Source: Cliona cf. orientalis
Lineage: Eukaryota; Porifera; Demospongiae; Clionaida; Clionaidae
Length of the DNA stretch: 64,000 nucleotides
Reading direction: 5' to 3'
Assembly: GCA_963930775.1 (NCBI GenBank)
Contig: OZ005689.1
Span: forward strand, 35,790,694 to 35,854,693
Part shown: positions 1-11,217 of the stretch, piece after piece
How the letters are laid out: every line of letters begins with the position of its first letter
Position numbering within the stretch: position 1 is the first letter of the stretch
Notes under the pieces: model-generated
What the model was told of the DNA's origin: nothing
The model's input: only the letters and a program-made list of their open reading frames with translations
Database searches by the model: none
Position numbers and translations under genes: made by a program

Positions 1-34
1 ATCCGAATCAGAATCTGACGATGAGGCTGATTAG
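1..34 (+). CDS. 3' end of a plus-strand gene with an acidic tail (partial)
   Basis: The first 34 bases read in frame 2 as SESESDDEAD followed by TAG. A Ser/Glu/Asp-rich tail ending in a stop resembles the tail of the KDZ transposase at 18746-23047, which ends DSESDSDD. As in that element, a minus-strand gene ends about 200 bp downstream in convergent orientation. I infer the end of a gene, possibly another KDZ-type transposase; the rest lies outside the window. Ten codons cannot prove identity. Confidence 0.4.
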   Translation, partial: SESESDDEAD

Positions 35-227
35 TAGTAATAGTTATGTAGCTACTATTATTATAAAACAATGTTGTATAATTTTTGTGGCAATTGCAAC
101 ATCAAATTACGAAGAGTATTATAATGATATTATAATTATTATTATCGTACTGTAGTATAATATAACAAGATTGATAGCATGAAGAATCCATATTATAATA
201 GTATGTGTAGCTACATCTTGAAGAGTT

Positions 228-1916
228 CTATTGCTCAAGAGAGTCCATGAATTTCACACAATTTGGGCACATCCAAGGCTTCTCCTTGCCACTGTAATCA
301 TCGATATTTATGTCCATGCATTTTTCATGGTGCCATTCTCGGCAAACATTGCAATAAATCATCACTAAATCCTTGTTGTGGTTGGGCAATCGACATATAC
401 AGTATATTTGATCCTCGACAGTTCTGCGCACACGACTCCCAAGTGGAATTCTCCGAGTTTTTTTCACTGGAAATGGTGAAATATAGCCCCTTTCTAAACA
501 CTCAACAAGATGTTTTCTCATAGTGTTATCATCTAGATCCCATTCCGACAGCACTGGGTCGCGACCATGGGTTAGGTCAGTAGCACACGCTAGTGCAAAC
601 ATACCACAATCATGAGCATTAGGTTGTGCCATTGTGTTCAAGACATCAAACTTGAAAAGTTTGGAAGTTGGTTTCACTAAGGAGCAAATCTGCATCCTTG
701 TTGATAGACTTGGGCGTGCGTAAAAATCACTATCGTAGATTGATACTGAATTATTAGAATGTGTGTCGTCATGGATACTGATATTGGAAATGGTAATCCA
801 ATGGGACTGATGCACATTCAAAACCTGAATGTATTTACATTTGGGAGGTAGGACCTTAAATTTCGTTTTCACTAACTGTGGGCTCTGCCATCCATAGATA
901 TTTGCATCCTTGGTCTGCTGGCTTAAAAGTTTTTCGGTTGCATAAACGATATTATCATTAAGCCACCTGTCGGATAAAAGTACTTCACGGTCATGCTGGT
1001 ACAGTCCTAGGCTGGATATCCAAACTGATTCTGATGTTAGATCATTGAAACTACCCGGCTCTATTTCAGGAATCTCAGGATCAGCAAGAGATATGGATGA
1101 GTTTGCACATTCAGTCTTCTTGAATGTGGATGTACACGTAGCTGTGTCTTGAGAATTCATAGATGTATCAGAATTACTACTGTCGTTCTCATCACCTTGT
1201 GAATCTTTAGAAAGCTGAGATTTCAATGCTAGTATCCTGGAATAAGCAGTGGTAATCTTTCTAGAGGCTGTAACCTTGGGTTTCTTTGCTGTCAACTTGC
1301 GTGTAGCCATATCGGTTTCAACAGCATCTTTGGATTCCCTGACTGTCGACTTGCTAGTAGAAGCCTTGCTTTTTGGATAGTTCTTGGCTCTCTTAGGGTC
1401 AACTGACTTGTGAGTAGTCATACTTGATTCAGCCTTGTTTTTTGCCATCCCCTTGAGTATCTAGAGGGCTGCTGACTTATGAGTAGTCATAGGAGAAGCC
1501 TTACTTTTTGAAATGCCCTTGAGTCTCTTGAGGACTGCTGATTTACGAGTAGCCATAGGAGACACCTTGGTTTCTTTGAGTCTCTTGAGGACTGCTGATT
1601 TACGAGTAGCCATAGGAGACACCTTGGTTTGTTTGAGTCTCTTGAGGACTGCTGACTTACGAGTAGCCATAGGAGATGCCTTGGTTTTTGAAACACCCTT
1701 GGCTCTCTTAAGGACTGCTGACTGGCGAGTAGCCACAGGAGAAGCATTGGTTTTAGAACCAACCTTGGCTAGAGAAGCTTCACGTTTTGAAATACCTTTG
1801 ATTTTTTTTGCCCTGGATTTTTCTGCTATCTGACTAGTAGCTGTTGACGAAGCCTCCTGTTCAGGGCGTTCGGTGGTAGAATTGGCCACAGGTGGAGGAG
1901 GATTATCTGAAAACAT
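228..1916 (-). pseudogene. Ulp1-type (C48) cysteine protease with C-terminal PHD finger, broken by one in-frame stop
   Basis: Two open stretches (1916-1461 and 1448-228) are in the same frame, separated only by a TAG and four codons, so this is one ~560-codon gene with a single nonsense change. The repeat context shows the TAG stands where sister repeats have AAG (Lys). The part after the stop holds a Ulp1 domain: HWITI (His ~216 of the 406-residue stretch), IYDSD (Asp ~239), Gln ~275 and DCG (Cys ~281), the full C48 set. A C4HC3 PHD finger follows at about 349-397. The N-terminal third is Lys/Ser-rich repeats. The first ATG (1916) overlaps a good acceptor (TTTTCAG ending at 1910), so an upstream exon is likely. 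Ulp1 enzymes cleave SUMO-like modifiers; here the gene is probably transposon cargo, as a homologue is fused to a Mutator-like transposase at 51859-52836. Confidence 0.8.
1490..1765 (-). repeat. In-frame coding tandem repeat (Lys/Ser-rich, ~51-66 bp units)
   Basis: About five imperfect copies of a unit encoding KSAVLKRLK plus K(A/V)SPMATR lie head to tail inside the N-terminal part of the Ulp1-PHD gene. Units keep the reading frame. The last, more diverged unit carries the stop codon. The basic, low-complexity character suggests a nucleic-acid-binding or linker region; no fold is recognisable. Confidence 0.75.
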
Positions 1917-2125
1917 ACAATTATAGTAATACTATGTTTGATAATACTGTAGTGTCCTGGGCAAGTGTCCATATATTGCATGCATTTCAAGGGATCAATG
2001 TAGCAGCTTCTAACATACAAACATATATGAAAGTTATATCGGATTCCCGGGTAAGCGCCATGCAGACCAATATATAATATATTATTGCTCACGACCTACT
2101 TGCAATAATGATTGAGTGTAAATAT

Positions 2126-2224
2126 TCAATCAGTTGAGGCTTTCGGAGTTCCCACACAATGTACATCATCCTCCAAAAAACCAAAACCAATACCAGAGTA
2201 ACCAAGGCGATCTAATTTGTCAAA
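2126..2224 (-). CDS. Terminal exon of the split minus-strand gene (LGY...TP domain)
   Basis: An acceptor TTCATGCAG precedes 33 codons that begin FDKLDRLGYSGIGFGF and end GTPKASTD plus TGA. The exon starts in phase 0, matching the phase-0 donor of the exon at 9925-10100; the CACTA element fills the intron between them. The peptide (amphipathic helix, LGY, hydrophobic strand, then a TP motif) parallels the KDZ companion protein, whose sequence reads ANQLHQLGYDVFIV...TPGA. In both genes a phase-0 intron falls six residues before LGY. The exon was found by eye from splice sites. Function unknown. Confidence 0.55.
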   Translation of the reverse strand, partial: FDKLDRLGYSGIGFGFLEDDVHCVGTPKASTD

Positions 2225-2955
2225 CTGCATGAACAAAGAATAATGTGGTTATGAAGTAGCACAATATTATAGCTAGCACCCTGAGCATACCATATATAGT
2301 ACTGTTTTGGAACCTACCAATACCGTATCCTCCCGAAAATAAGCCCCCCCCCCCCCCCCTTTTTCAGCAGTAGACATGACCTAGACTGGGGAGGGGGCTT
2401 ATTTTCGAATATGCACTTTCCCTCGAATATAAGCCCCCCTTAGCCACCATCGTTGGTCACGTACTGCGGGAAATATCCAGAGTTTGCTTGTCTTTTCTCC
2501 AAAAGAGCGGCAGCGAGATGATCTGTCAAGTAGACAGCAACACGAGGATCGGCGGTGGGAAAAGGACTTGTTGTTCCGTGTGTGTACGTCTTTAGAGGAA
2601 GTACACTACAAAAAATGAAGAGTTGAAATAACCATTGTTGTTTAAATTCACTACATTAAGTGATGGTTGTTTTAATACTTGTTACGGTTAATTTACACAT
2701 TTATGGTTAAAACAAGTAAATGTGGTTAAATTAATTAAATTAATTGTTTTAATTTTTAAAAATGGTTATTTTAAAAATAGTTAAATATAAATTTAAACAC
2801 ATAAAATTCTAGTCATTATTATAATTATAAATGGTTATAACAACCAAATATTTGTCATGATACAAAATACATAATATGGTTAAATCTAACATAATTACTT
2901 AAAATGACTAAAGCTATTGTTCTTATAACCACCATCAGGGTAACAACATACAATT

Positions 2956-5567
2956 TTACATATAATATGGTAAACATACATAATAATCGATATCATTTTT
3001 GTCGAATGAATGTCTTGCATGGAGGGGTCTGTGATCAACCAATGAATTAATGTCTATGGCTAATTGACAAGCTGTTTGTTTGATGACAAAACCATTATAA
3101 TGGGCACAAAAACAAGAACCAATATACTCATGCACACATAAAAGTACACACTCTTCAAAAACAATGATATCAAATACTTTACCAAATTTTGGTTCAAAAA
3201 AATCATACTCAATACAAACAAATATCCCAGGTATGAATGTTGAACTTAATATCTTCACCCACTTCGGGTGTTTTAGTATGTGTTCCATCGATAAACCTGG
3301 AATGATTTGAGGTATTTTATCCTGAACATATTCTGGTTCATCTATCAACCGTGACGTAACTATTTTAGGACTGTATTGTAATTGCGGAATAAGCAAATTA
3401 GATTCAGATGTAAGTTTGTAGCAGAGCCAAAATTGATGCTTCTTAGCAGCTGTCTTGCAAATATTCTTAAAGTTACTCTTCCTCGACACACGTTTGATAA
3501 AACTTAATTTTGCCTCTTGTCTCATGCACCAAGCTTGCACTAGTGGCCCAAAATTCACAATCTGCTGAGCATAATGTACCATATAATGTTGTTTAGGTAT
3601 TAGTCTTGTGGTTGGAAAGAGCTTAACAAATAATTCAAGCTTTTCCTCGATCAAAAGTGAAAGATAAGCCGCATTGTCACGGGTAAACACTGGTGACATA
3701 GCTAATCCACAAATTTTGATAAGAAGAAGAAAATTATGCCAATATTCATCATCACTTGGAATTTTGTCTCCAATTATGAGTGGTAAGAAACGTAACAAGG
3801 TTATCATTTGTGATGCAGACTGTCATGTATCAATAGCTGAAGGCTTATTCTCTGGAAAGTCAAATGACTGTAACCGATCGTTAAGCTCATGTTTGGTGAA
3901 ATATTTGCACCCAGATATACAGTGATCAAGTAATAATTTAACTTCCATGGGGACAATCCCTTCAAATAGATCGTGCATTATGTCATGAAGCAATGCCGTA
4001 ACCACAGAAAATCCTGGCACTTCCTCTAAAATGGACAGTCTGTTAATGCCGTAAGTAGTGGAATAGTGTGCACATAAGGGTCCGTCAAGTTTGGAGCACT
4101 GTTCGAAATGTGTTTCGGGTGTTCGTAAAACACAGTTAGATTCTGTAAAGTGCCTGTTCAGTTGCATTAAGTCAGGTGTGATCATGCAGGTTCTACATAT
4201 TCGTAACGAAAAGGACATACTCCCCTTGAATCCCCCAATCAAATGAGCAGCAAGATTATCCGCCAGAAAAGCTAACAACCCCCCATACAGGGTGACGTTT
4301 TTCCCACAAATAGAGATACTAATACCATCACAATATAAGACCTTTAGTTCTTCCACAAAGGGCCGTAAAATCTCATCAATGCCATACTTAACTATATCCT
4401 CATGCTTAGCAATAGAAACCAAGTAGTGTGCTTTTAGAGAAGAACGATATAAAGGTCTGATATTACCAAGTGAGAAAGATAAACATCCAAGCTTATGTTT
4501 TTTTTACGTAAGAGCCTATAGGGTTGACAACCTCAAGCTCATCATAATAAGCAATGATTTGCAGTGCTTGAGGATCACTGCCAAATAGCGGGTGTGTTTT
4601 ATAATGATCTCCATCACAATAATCATGAAGTGTGTTATTCTTACTTACATGAGAATTGAGCACCTCTGCAAGTATTTCTTCCACTTTAAGGAGACTGCTC
4701 AAGGTATCAAGGAGAGAAATGTGAAAGAAAGAGTCCGCACGAAGCACTTTTCTACGTTTTGCTCCCGAAAATTGATTTTCATAAAAAGGGTCACCAAGGG
4801 CAACTTCTTGTGGCTCCTGTGCATTAATGATAATAAAATTTGATACATAAATTATGCTCTACAATCATAGTTCAATGTATGTATGTATTATTATATGCAC
4901 TTACCAAACATCCAAAATGTTCCATACAGAATTTTTCGAAAAGGTAGTTGCTTTTTACACTTTCTAATAAATCGATATTGACACTATCAGCCAAGCTTGG
5001 TAATTGGCTACACTCAATCCCAGCATTCATAATATCACTTCTTAGTTTAGTCTGAAATTCCTTTAATGCTTGATTACACAAGGTATTACAGCCAACAATA
5101 ATATCAGCAATAGCTACTTGCGACACTTGTCGACCTTCTCTCATGTGGAGAAGAAATTTTGCAGCTGAAACATCAATGGACTTATCTGGTGTGGAGGAAC
5201 TACATGCAAGATCATCTACTGTTGTGGTAAAGCAGCCATTGTAGAGAGAATTCATGAAGTCAGGAGGCTCATCATCTGGTACAAAAACAGGATCGGCGGC
5301 TTGATCATCAGCTTCAGCTTCATTTCCAGTATCAACCACTGGGGCACGTTCGAGACCGAGAGCTACTCTATGATGGCGATAGATATGACTGTTCAATGCA
5401 GCAAAAGCGCCAAATACTTCTGTGCACTTGTCTATCCCACAGGTTACATGGAAGGTTTTATCCTTTGAGTGAACGAGACGTAAGTGGCTAACGTACAAAG
5501 AGAGAGTAGGTGACACATATCCACACAATGAACACTCAACAGTACGGGAAATACTACACTCAGCCAT
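2956..5567 (-). pseudogene. CACTA transposase with N-terminal C2H2 fingers, one frameshift and one stop
   Basis: Exon 1 (5567-4905) starts ATG and encodes two C2H2-like fingers (CSLCGYV...H, then CGIDKC...HIYRHH) and an acidic linker; its donor is G|GTAAGTG. Exon 2 starts at 4816 after a CACAG acceptor and runs on into the transposase core. The core holds YRSSLKAHYL, the RTPETH motif, YGINRLSIL and the signature HDIMHDLFEGIVP, as in animal EnSpm transposases. Two lesions are visible. One extra A in an eight-A run near 4497-4504 shifts the frame between SYVKK and the expected HKLG. An in-frame TGA at 3823-3825 falls between KPSAIDT and QSASQMITLLRF. The last stretch ends at 2956 (PYYM). The protein would bind element ends and cut both strands. 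Both lesions could be sequencing errors; otherwise this copy depends on a helper. Confidence 0.85.
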
Positions 5568-5878
5568 ACTCCTCAGTCAGCTGCAGTGCTGACTATTGCA
5601 AAAATTTCTAAATAATGCACACTGGTCGTGCTCCTGATACCCTAAATAACGCACACTTGGATTTACACGTGCACATGCCTAAAGCGTGCGCTAAAAATTG
5701 CAAGTAGCTGCTGGTTTGGTGGCCTACTGTGTCATATCGAAAAGCTTTGAGCTAGTCGTTCTGCTACTACTTAGGACTCCTGTTTGTCTTCTGTCTATTT
5801 ACGCGATCTCCTGTGTGAGCCCGATTGGTCTAGCCGCGCCGGTTTCACTGCAAGTCGTATTCCTACTCTACTGTGACC
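5568..5878. promoter_or_regulatory. Probable shared promoter region of the two CACTA genes
   Basis: This 311-bp gap separates the divergent ATGs of the transposase (5567, minus) and the SAM-domain gene (5879, plus). Each gene begins with a complete N-terminal domain at its ATG, so both promoters or 5' UTRs must lie here or very close. I see no convincing TATA box or initiator; the call rests on geometry only. Confidence 0.35.
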
Positions 5879-8712
5879 ATGATGGCCAGCAACGGTGCTA
5901 GCGTCGAATTTGATGTCAATATGGATTCAATCGACTTGGCTATTTATCTGAAGGATAAAGGAATACCAGATGAAGTATGTGATAAACTGGAAGGTAAGTC
6001 CATGTATGAAATAGCTAGTATTCAAAAATATTAATTAATACCTTATATGGAGCCTCATCAACTTTTGGCGCCAAAAATAATTCCTGATGACGTTTCTCAG
6101 TATTTCAGTAAGTACTATGGCTATCATCACTACCTCATCTAAATCATAATAGTAGCTATCAGTGCTAAAGTCACAAGAGTATATCCTCTCTCAGGGTTTC
6201 ATTTAGAGGGGTACTTGACCCTCCTTTCACTCCTGGAGACTTACTTTGATAGTTATAATCAAGCTCCTTTGATAATTGCTATACTTGTATCATCACCCTG
6301 TACTCCCGCACAAGCATTCAGATTTATCTGTCTGTCATTGGCAAATCTCAAGTTCTAGTCTACTGTGCATGCTGTAAGCACAGCTAGTCGGTAGATGTAT
6401 ATATACCAGTGGGCACTTGGCACTACAAATTGTGCATATTCTGTTTAGCATACCTGTGGTTTATCGACCACACCCACTCAATCATATGTCAGGCTTTCAA
6501 TTTCTCGATCTACCCCTGGGACCACAAAAATGCCCTAATTCTTAATTATAAGAGAGGTTTCACTATCATGATATTTATATCCAAGCTAAACTGTATGTAT
6601 AATCATGATAATGTAGAAGAGGACATTGATGGACAGGCATTTTTGGATTTAAAGGAAGAGGAAGCAAAGAGCCTATTTCCAAAACTCGGCCATGTAAAGG
6701 TTTTACGACTTCAAGTTTCGGTAACCAAATCTGTATTACTTGTTTATTTGCATTTATGTTCAATTTTGTGTTTCTATAGCTAAAACACAATGTGAGCGAA
6801 GCACAACCTTCAACATCTTCCACACCAACCATTCCGACTACACCCACCATTCCGACTACTCCTGATCATACTTCCCCTTCTCTACACGAAGCATCCCTTC
6901 CAACAGCTGCCATTCGAGAACGTCAGAATATGACGCCATCATCTTCCCATGGCAGTGAATCTGATGACTCAACATCTATAGCATCCTCAGCATCAGCAAT
7001 GAACAGGAAGTTCAAAATTCCTGACACCTGGAGACCATCAATAATGAACTGTATTGAACAGAAAAGCGTTAGTCCTCAGGTCAGAAATGAAATCGTGCGA
7101 GATGTAGTTGCACAAATGTTTGCTTTTGAACCCAAACCAAAAAAGAAGTTTGCAACTAAAGTGGCTGAACAACTAGTAAAAAAATACCATTTCCTGCAGG
7201 ATACTGGACAGGGTGTCTCTGCATCTGTAAGCATGCATGGTACAATTTTAACTATATTAATTTTAATCTGACCGAATATCTGTTATGTATAGGGTTCTTG
7301 GGAGAAGAAAATCCTGGAGCGTATCCATAACGTAACCAGTGCGAATCGAAAAAGGGAACTCGTGGGGTCAGAAGAGGAAGCTCCAGTAGCTAAACGTGGA
7401 CGTCCGAAGCAGGTGGCTAAAATCACTCGCTATCCCCCCTTGAAAGACACTGGAGAGGGAGATGACGATGTTACCATACAGAGGAATTATGAGAAATTGC
7501 AGAAAGAACTTGCCGAGAAAAATCCCAAGAAGGAAATCGTACTTGCACTAGCTAGACAAACCTTTTCATACCGAAGGAAATACGTTCTATCTGAGGATAA
7601 TTCCATCTCTGCAACGCAGCTATTAGTGAAGTTTCGTGAACTAGGCAAACTTTATGTTGTAAGTGGTTACATGTTATGTATGCCCAACCCTATATAACAG
7701 TCATTCCATTAGTTACTATATGCATGCTTATATATATGCATGTACATAATATGTATATGTGTATAGCTAATAACTATATAATCATTTGTTATTTAGATTC
7801 AACAAGAAATTGATCTTGTGCTGTCAAAAAGGGATACTTTCAAGCTGGCATTAGCTGACTGGCAAACCAAGTGGATCCCTGCAATTTTGCAGTGTGGCGA
7901 AACCAGGGGGAATCTTAGGCAAACTGCCGATAAAGCATTTCTAGGTATTTACAACAATTATTCTTATTGCTTGCTGGATCAATTTTACATGCTTTTTTTA
8001 TTTTAGGTGATTCTGAGGAGGGGAAAATTGCTCTCTACATACTCTCTAAACTACTTTCAAAGAAGGGTGTTGATAATGCTTTGACTCACATATATCAAGA
8101 TTGTAAGGTATGTTTGTGCATAATGTTAATATGCACAGTGTCAATATACCATGATTGGCATGACATGTGATATACATGACATTGTATACTGTATGCATGG
8201 AAATTTTCCGAGATTGGACAAAAACTTTACCAATTTGCTAACTGTTCCCATTGCAGTACAAACTTAGGTAACTTGGCTTGGCGATATTTTTGTCCAGTAA
8301 TAATTTCGTGCATATGATGTGTATAATGTACCTGATAATGAAAAAATCAATTATAATGACAATATTGCATTCAATTTATTTGCAGATGACAGATGACCCA
8401 GAAACAATTGCTGATGATTCAAGGATGTTGGCGCCAAGAATTGCTGGTTTCATAGGAGACGATGAAGGTCAATACTTTCTTATTGTAGAGTCAAACATTG
8501 TCACACAGACATCTAGTTTCAACAATGCCCTTTTGCTCTGGTTTTGCTTATTCTATACTCTTAATTTGGAATATCCAAAAGCTGTTAGTGAAGTTTGCAT
8601 ATTCTTTCAAGAGTTTGTGTTTGGTCTGCCAACGTCTTCTGCATACCGACGTTGCAAGTCAGTCACATACCTTTCAACCACCACTGATATTCAAAAGTGT
8701 GTCCCATCATGA
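5879..8712 (+). CDS. CACTA companion protein with N-terminal SAM domain (SAMD3-like family), seven exons, intact
   Basis: Exons by splice sites and phase: 5879-5993, 6617-6720, 6780-7226, 7293-7658, 7797-7944, 8007-8107 and 8386-8712. All phases agree, giving 1,608 nt and 535 residues without a stop. Exons 1-2 encode a SAM domain (MDSIDLAIYLKDKGIPDEV ... KSLFPKLGHVKVLRLQ). A Ser/Thr/Pro-rich linker follows, then a KFKIPDTW...RNEIVRDVV...KYHFLQD block, a GRPK AT-hook-like stretch, an R-rich RQTFSYRRKY motif and a conserved C-terminal block. This order matches many vertebrate and invertebrate predictions named SAMD3-like that I know as transposon-associated. The role is probably element-end binding or oligomerisation (inference). 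It is divergent from the transposase and undamaged although the transposase is broken. Alternative first ATGs at 5879 and 5882 are adjacent. Confidence 0.8.
6365..6490 (+). repeat. Dispersed non-coding repeat fragment
   Basis: This stretch (GCTGTAAGCACA, then CTACAAATTGTGC and TGTGGTTTATCGACCACAC) matches 25085-25265, and its left part matches the reverse strand near 63140-63190. It sits in intron 1 of the SAM gene. It looks like a short interspersed or miniature element older than its host; no coding capacity. Confidence 0.5.
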
Positions 8713-9763
8713 AAAGTTTCTCACATCATTTCCATTATTATAAGTTCCCATTCACTCATTTGCATTTTTGACTGTATACTCTACGCGGCTACATGTAATA
8801 CCATTATGCTCTTTAAATTTGCTGTATATAACCTATTTTATGTATATATAAGTGCAGTGACATGGTAGAATTGAGTAACTGATATTTCATACTTACCATT
8901 ATGCAATCTTATTACTACTTTTGAATTGATTCATACTGACCATTGTGCATTCTTATTATTACTTATTGAATGGTCAATATTAACAAAATAGCTTCTTAAA
9001 TACACTACTTTTCTCGAGTCAAATTAAGCCTGTGCAGTTATTATAAACTATTGGAAGAGCCAAACTAACCCATTCAGAAATGGTTATAACTATTTCAACT
9101 AATGTTTAAATTAACAATAGTAATAAGGTCAAATATAGATATTGAATTAGTTTACATTAACGGTAAAATAATGGTTATTTCAACCAATTTATCTTTCCCA
9201 ATACAACCAATTATTAAATGATTATTATAGCCATAATTAAATAATGGTTATTTTAAATATTTTTTTGGTTATCTCAGTTTCAATTAAAGTAACCTAGCAA
9301 AAAATGTTATTTTGACACATCTTTTTTTGTAGTGTAAAAGCATCTTGACCAGCTCGTAAGTGTCTTCGCCAAGCTAGAAGTGCCATCATAACAGAATGAC
9401 TTCAAAACAGGCTTTTCTAAAAGCTAGCACTATCTTTGTCGTCGTAGTCAATTGAAGGGCGGGGTTACGTACGTGCTCGCGCGCGTGTATATGTGCAGTC
9501 TATCTACTTGGTGGGAGGGGGGCTTCTAATCGAGGCAAACATACCTGTGCAAGAACTTGAAGGTCAAAGAGGGGAGGGGGCTTATTTTCGGGAGGATACG
9601 GTACTACGTTTACTATATTTTTCTCCTTATTTGAAAAAAAAGTATATAAACTTGGCATGGCATGCACAGACAGTCAACAAACTAATACACACAATTCATA
9701 GTGTCACAATCGAGAAAGGTGCACAAAATAATGGTACTAATCAGAATACATTTATATAATACA

Positions 9764-9791
9764 GTATATATATATATATATATATATATAG
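9764..9791. repeat. (TA)n microsatellite
   Basis: Uninterrupted TA dinucleotides for roughly 28 bp. No other feature. Confidence 0.9.
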
Positions 9792-9924
9792 ATGGCTATA
9801 ATATTATAATACACCCACAATTGAGCATGCACAGGGAATTAAAGTTCCTACAGTAGTCTGAAATTAGAGACAGTTACAATAATATTATTAAGATGCCTAC
9901 AAATCATGCATATCATGTATATAC

Positions 9925-10100
9925 CTCCTTTTGAATATTTTTAAAGGCCTTCTCTCCGCATTTCATAATGGACTTGCGTGACATCTGTTGAATCCTTGGA
10001 CCTGAGCTCTCCATTAAGTGCTGCTTATACTCATCTCTATAAGCAGTACTAGCTACTTTATTGAAGTGGCTAGCACTGATGCTCAGTGCACTCTTCCCAT
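9925..10100 (-). CDS. Internal exon of the split minus-strand gene
   Basis: A strong acceptor (TTGTGTGTTACAG) and a donor (AAGGAG|GTATAT) bound 176 nt that read, in the frame implied by a phase-1 entry, GKSALSISASHFNKVAST ... RKSIMKCGEKAFKNIQKE. The exon leaves in phase 0, which fits the exon at 2126-2224. The C-terminal part is an amphipathic helix leading into the LGY block of the next exon. I do not recognise the protein outside the KDZ-companion resemblance described at 2126-2224. Confidence 0.5.
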
Positions 10101-10447
10101 CTGTAACACACAATAATAATATATGTATCGGTAAATTATTATTTATTCTAAAGTATTATAGGAATATAGAGTACTTTAGACACTGTAATAACTACATGCA
10201 TGATAAAATCAATGAATAGTAACTGCATACATGCACATACATGTTGCTATATTATGTCCATGGTCATGCATTTAGGGTATATAGAAGCATGGCAAAACTC
10301 AGCTTTGGTTTGGATCTATATGCCAGGACAAAATATACCTGGGATCAATGAAAGGTAATTTATCTCCAGGCAAAAGTTGTTTTTGATTGGTAGCCGCACT
10401 CCAGCAAGGCTAATATTACATACCCATACTGATTTTTATTGTCTTAC

Positions 10448-10483
10448 CCTCCGTATCTTTAAATTCCTTTAAAAATTGTTGCC
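10448..10483 (-). CDS. Possible small exon (QQFLKEFKDTE) of the split minus-strand gene
   Basis: A donor GAGG|GTAAGAC preceded by an open WQQFLKEFKDTE reading leaves in phase 1, exactly what the exon at 9925-10100 needs. The 5' boundary is hidden because a repeat (10487-10987) begins immediately upstream, so the acceptor may have been displaced by that insertion. Confidence 0.3.
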
Positions 10484-10486
10484 AGC

Positions 10487-10987
10487 AGGGCCGGCGGAGC
10501 CGGTCCGGTTGGTCAGGCCAAAACCGGACCACTTTTTTCATCGTTTGAATAGGTAATGGTCGCTAACACTATCGATTGTGTGGTAAAGGTCGTCAAAGAA
10601 CTCGCATATGCTTGAACCAGACCTAGCTTGAACCAGACCTAGCTTGTCCGGACTTCACTAAGGTATCAGTATCTTCTGGCTCTAGTGCAAAAGTATTTTA
10701 ACTCATACCCCAGTATACTGGTATTAAAGTGAGCCACATAGGCCATGCATGGGATCACAGTTATTTGCCACTAGTATAGCTACCCCCAGTATCTGTGGTG
10801 AAATGTACAGCTCATCTAATTGCCTACAGAAAACAAGGTATTAGCTGTAAATTTCTGAATATTGGATATCTTGTGAAGCTAAAGTGTGTCTGTTAAAATT
10901 GGACTCAGAAGCTACCAGAAGCCATCTCTGAGACTGTAAATTTCAAAATTTTCCCGGGGGAGCATGCCCCCGGACCCCCCTAGTTTT
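10487..10987. repeat. Unclassified interspersed element with GC-rich ends
   Basis: The left edge GGGCCGGCGGAGCCGGTCC and the right edge GGGGGAGCATGCCCCCGG stand out from AT-rich surroundings. They resemble the ends of interspersed repeats common in marine invertebrates (recognition from memory). Two tandem copies of TTGAACCAGACCTAGC lie near 10610-10642. No ORF. Boundaries are approximate. Confidence 0.4.
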
Positions 10988-11109
10988 AGCGTGCTTACGC
11001 CAATTATTGCATTCCAGCCAGACGCATTAGTGCGACCCTTTTGATCAGATCCTTTCTCGCGCATGCATGAAGGGGGCTGGGCACGAGACTAGTACTGACT
11101 GGCACTTAC

Positions 11110-11217
11110 GTCAACCTCGGGTTCCACCATAGATTCACAGTTATCACTTTCTTCATCTGATCCTGAATCTCCATCAAGCTCCCTACCACTGGACCAATCT
11201 GTATCAATTTCTGCCAT
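11110..11217 (-). CDS. Acidic N-terminal exon of the split minus-strand gene
   Basis: Thirty-six codons from ATG (11217) to a consensus donor GAC|GTAAGTG read MAEIDTDWSSGRELDGDS, then an acidic stretch ending EPEVD. An AG immediately before the ATG (GAAAG|ATGG) lets it follow the phase-0 donor at 17886; otherwise the ATG is itself the start. It resembles in style the acidic first exon of the KDZ companion gene (METVEAEDVEMDAEPED). No domain recognised. Confidence 0.5.

Larger units (their letters stand above)
2604..9334. mobile_element. CACTA (EnSpm-like) DNA transposon, complete
   Basis: The ends are CACTACAAAAAA at the left and TTTTTTTGTAGTG at the right, inverted copies with the family-defining CACTA terminus, flanked by TA on both sides (2602-2603 and 9335-9336). 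Both subterminal regions (about 2630-2930 and 9100-9300) carry many copies of short motifs like ATGGTTATTTTAA in both orientations, typical of CACTA subterminal repeats bound by the element's own protein. Inside are two divergent genes: a transposase on the minus strand and a SAM-domain protein on the plus strand. It sits inside an older TA-flanked element. Confidence 0.85.
2323..9601. mobile_element. TA-flanked inverted-repeat element (Tc1/mariner-type MITE) split by the CACTA insertion
   Basis: The left end TA-CCGTATCCTCCCG and the right end CGGGAGGATACGG-TA are perfect inverted repeats that continue through AAAATAAGCCCCC. Removing the CACTA transposon (2604-9334) leaves an element of about 550 bp with no coding capacity. 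TA flanks and the CCGTA terminus match five smaller elements in this window, one of which has an empty-site copy proving TA duplication. Probably a non-autonomous Tc1/mariner-type element. Confidence 0.75.

Noticed and set aside
5698..5901. 67-codon ORF upstream of the SAM gene
   Set aside because: Overlaps the likely promoter/5' UTR in a different frame from the SAM start and shows no domain.
6575..6850. 91-codon minus-strand ORF
   Set aside because: Antisense shadow of SAM gene exons 2-3.
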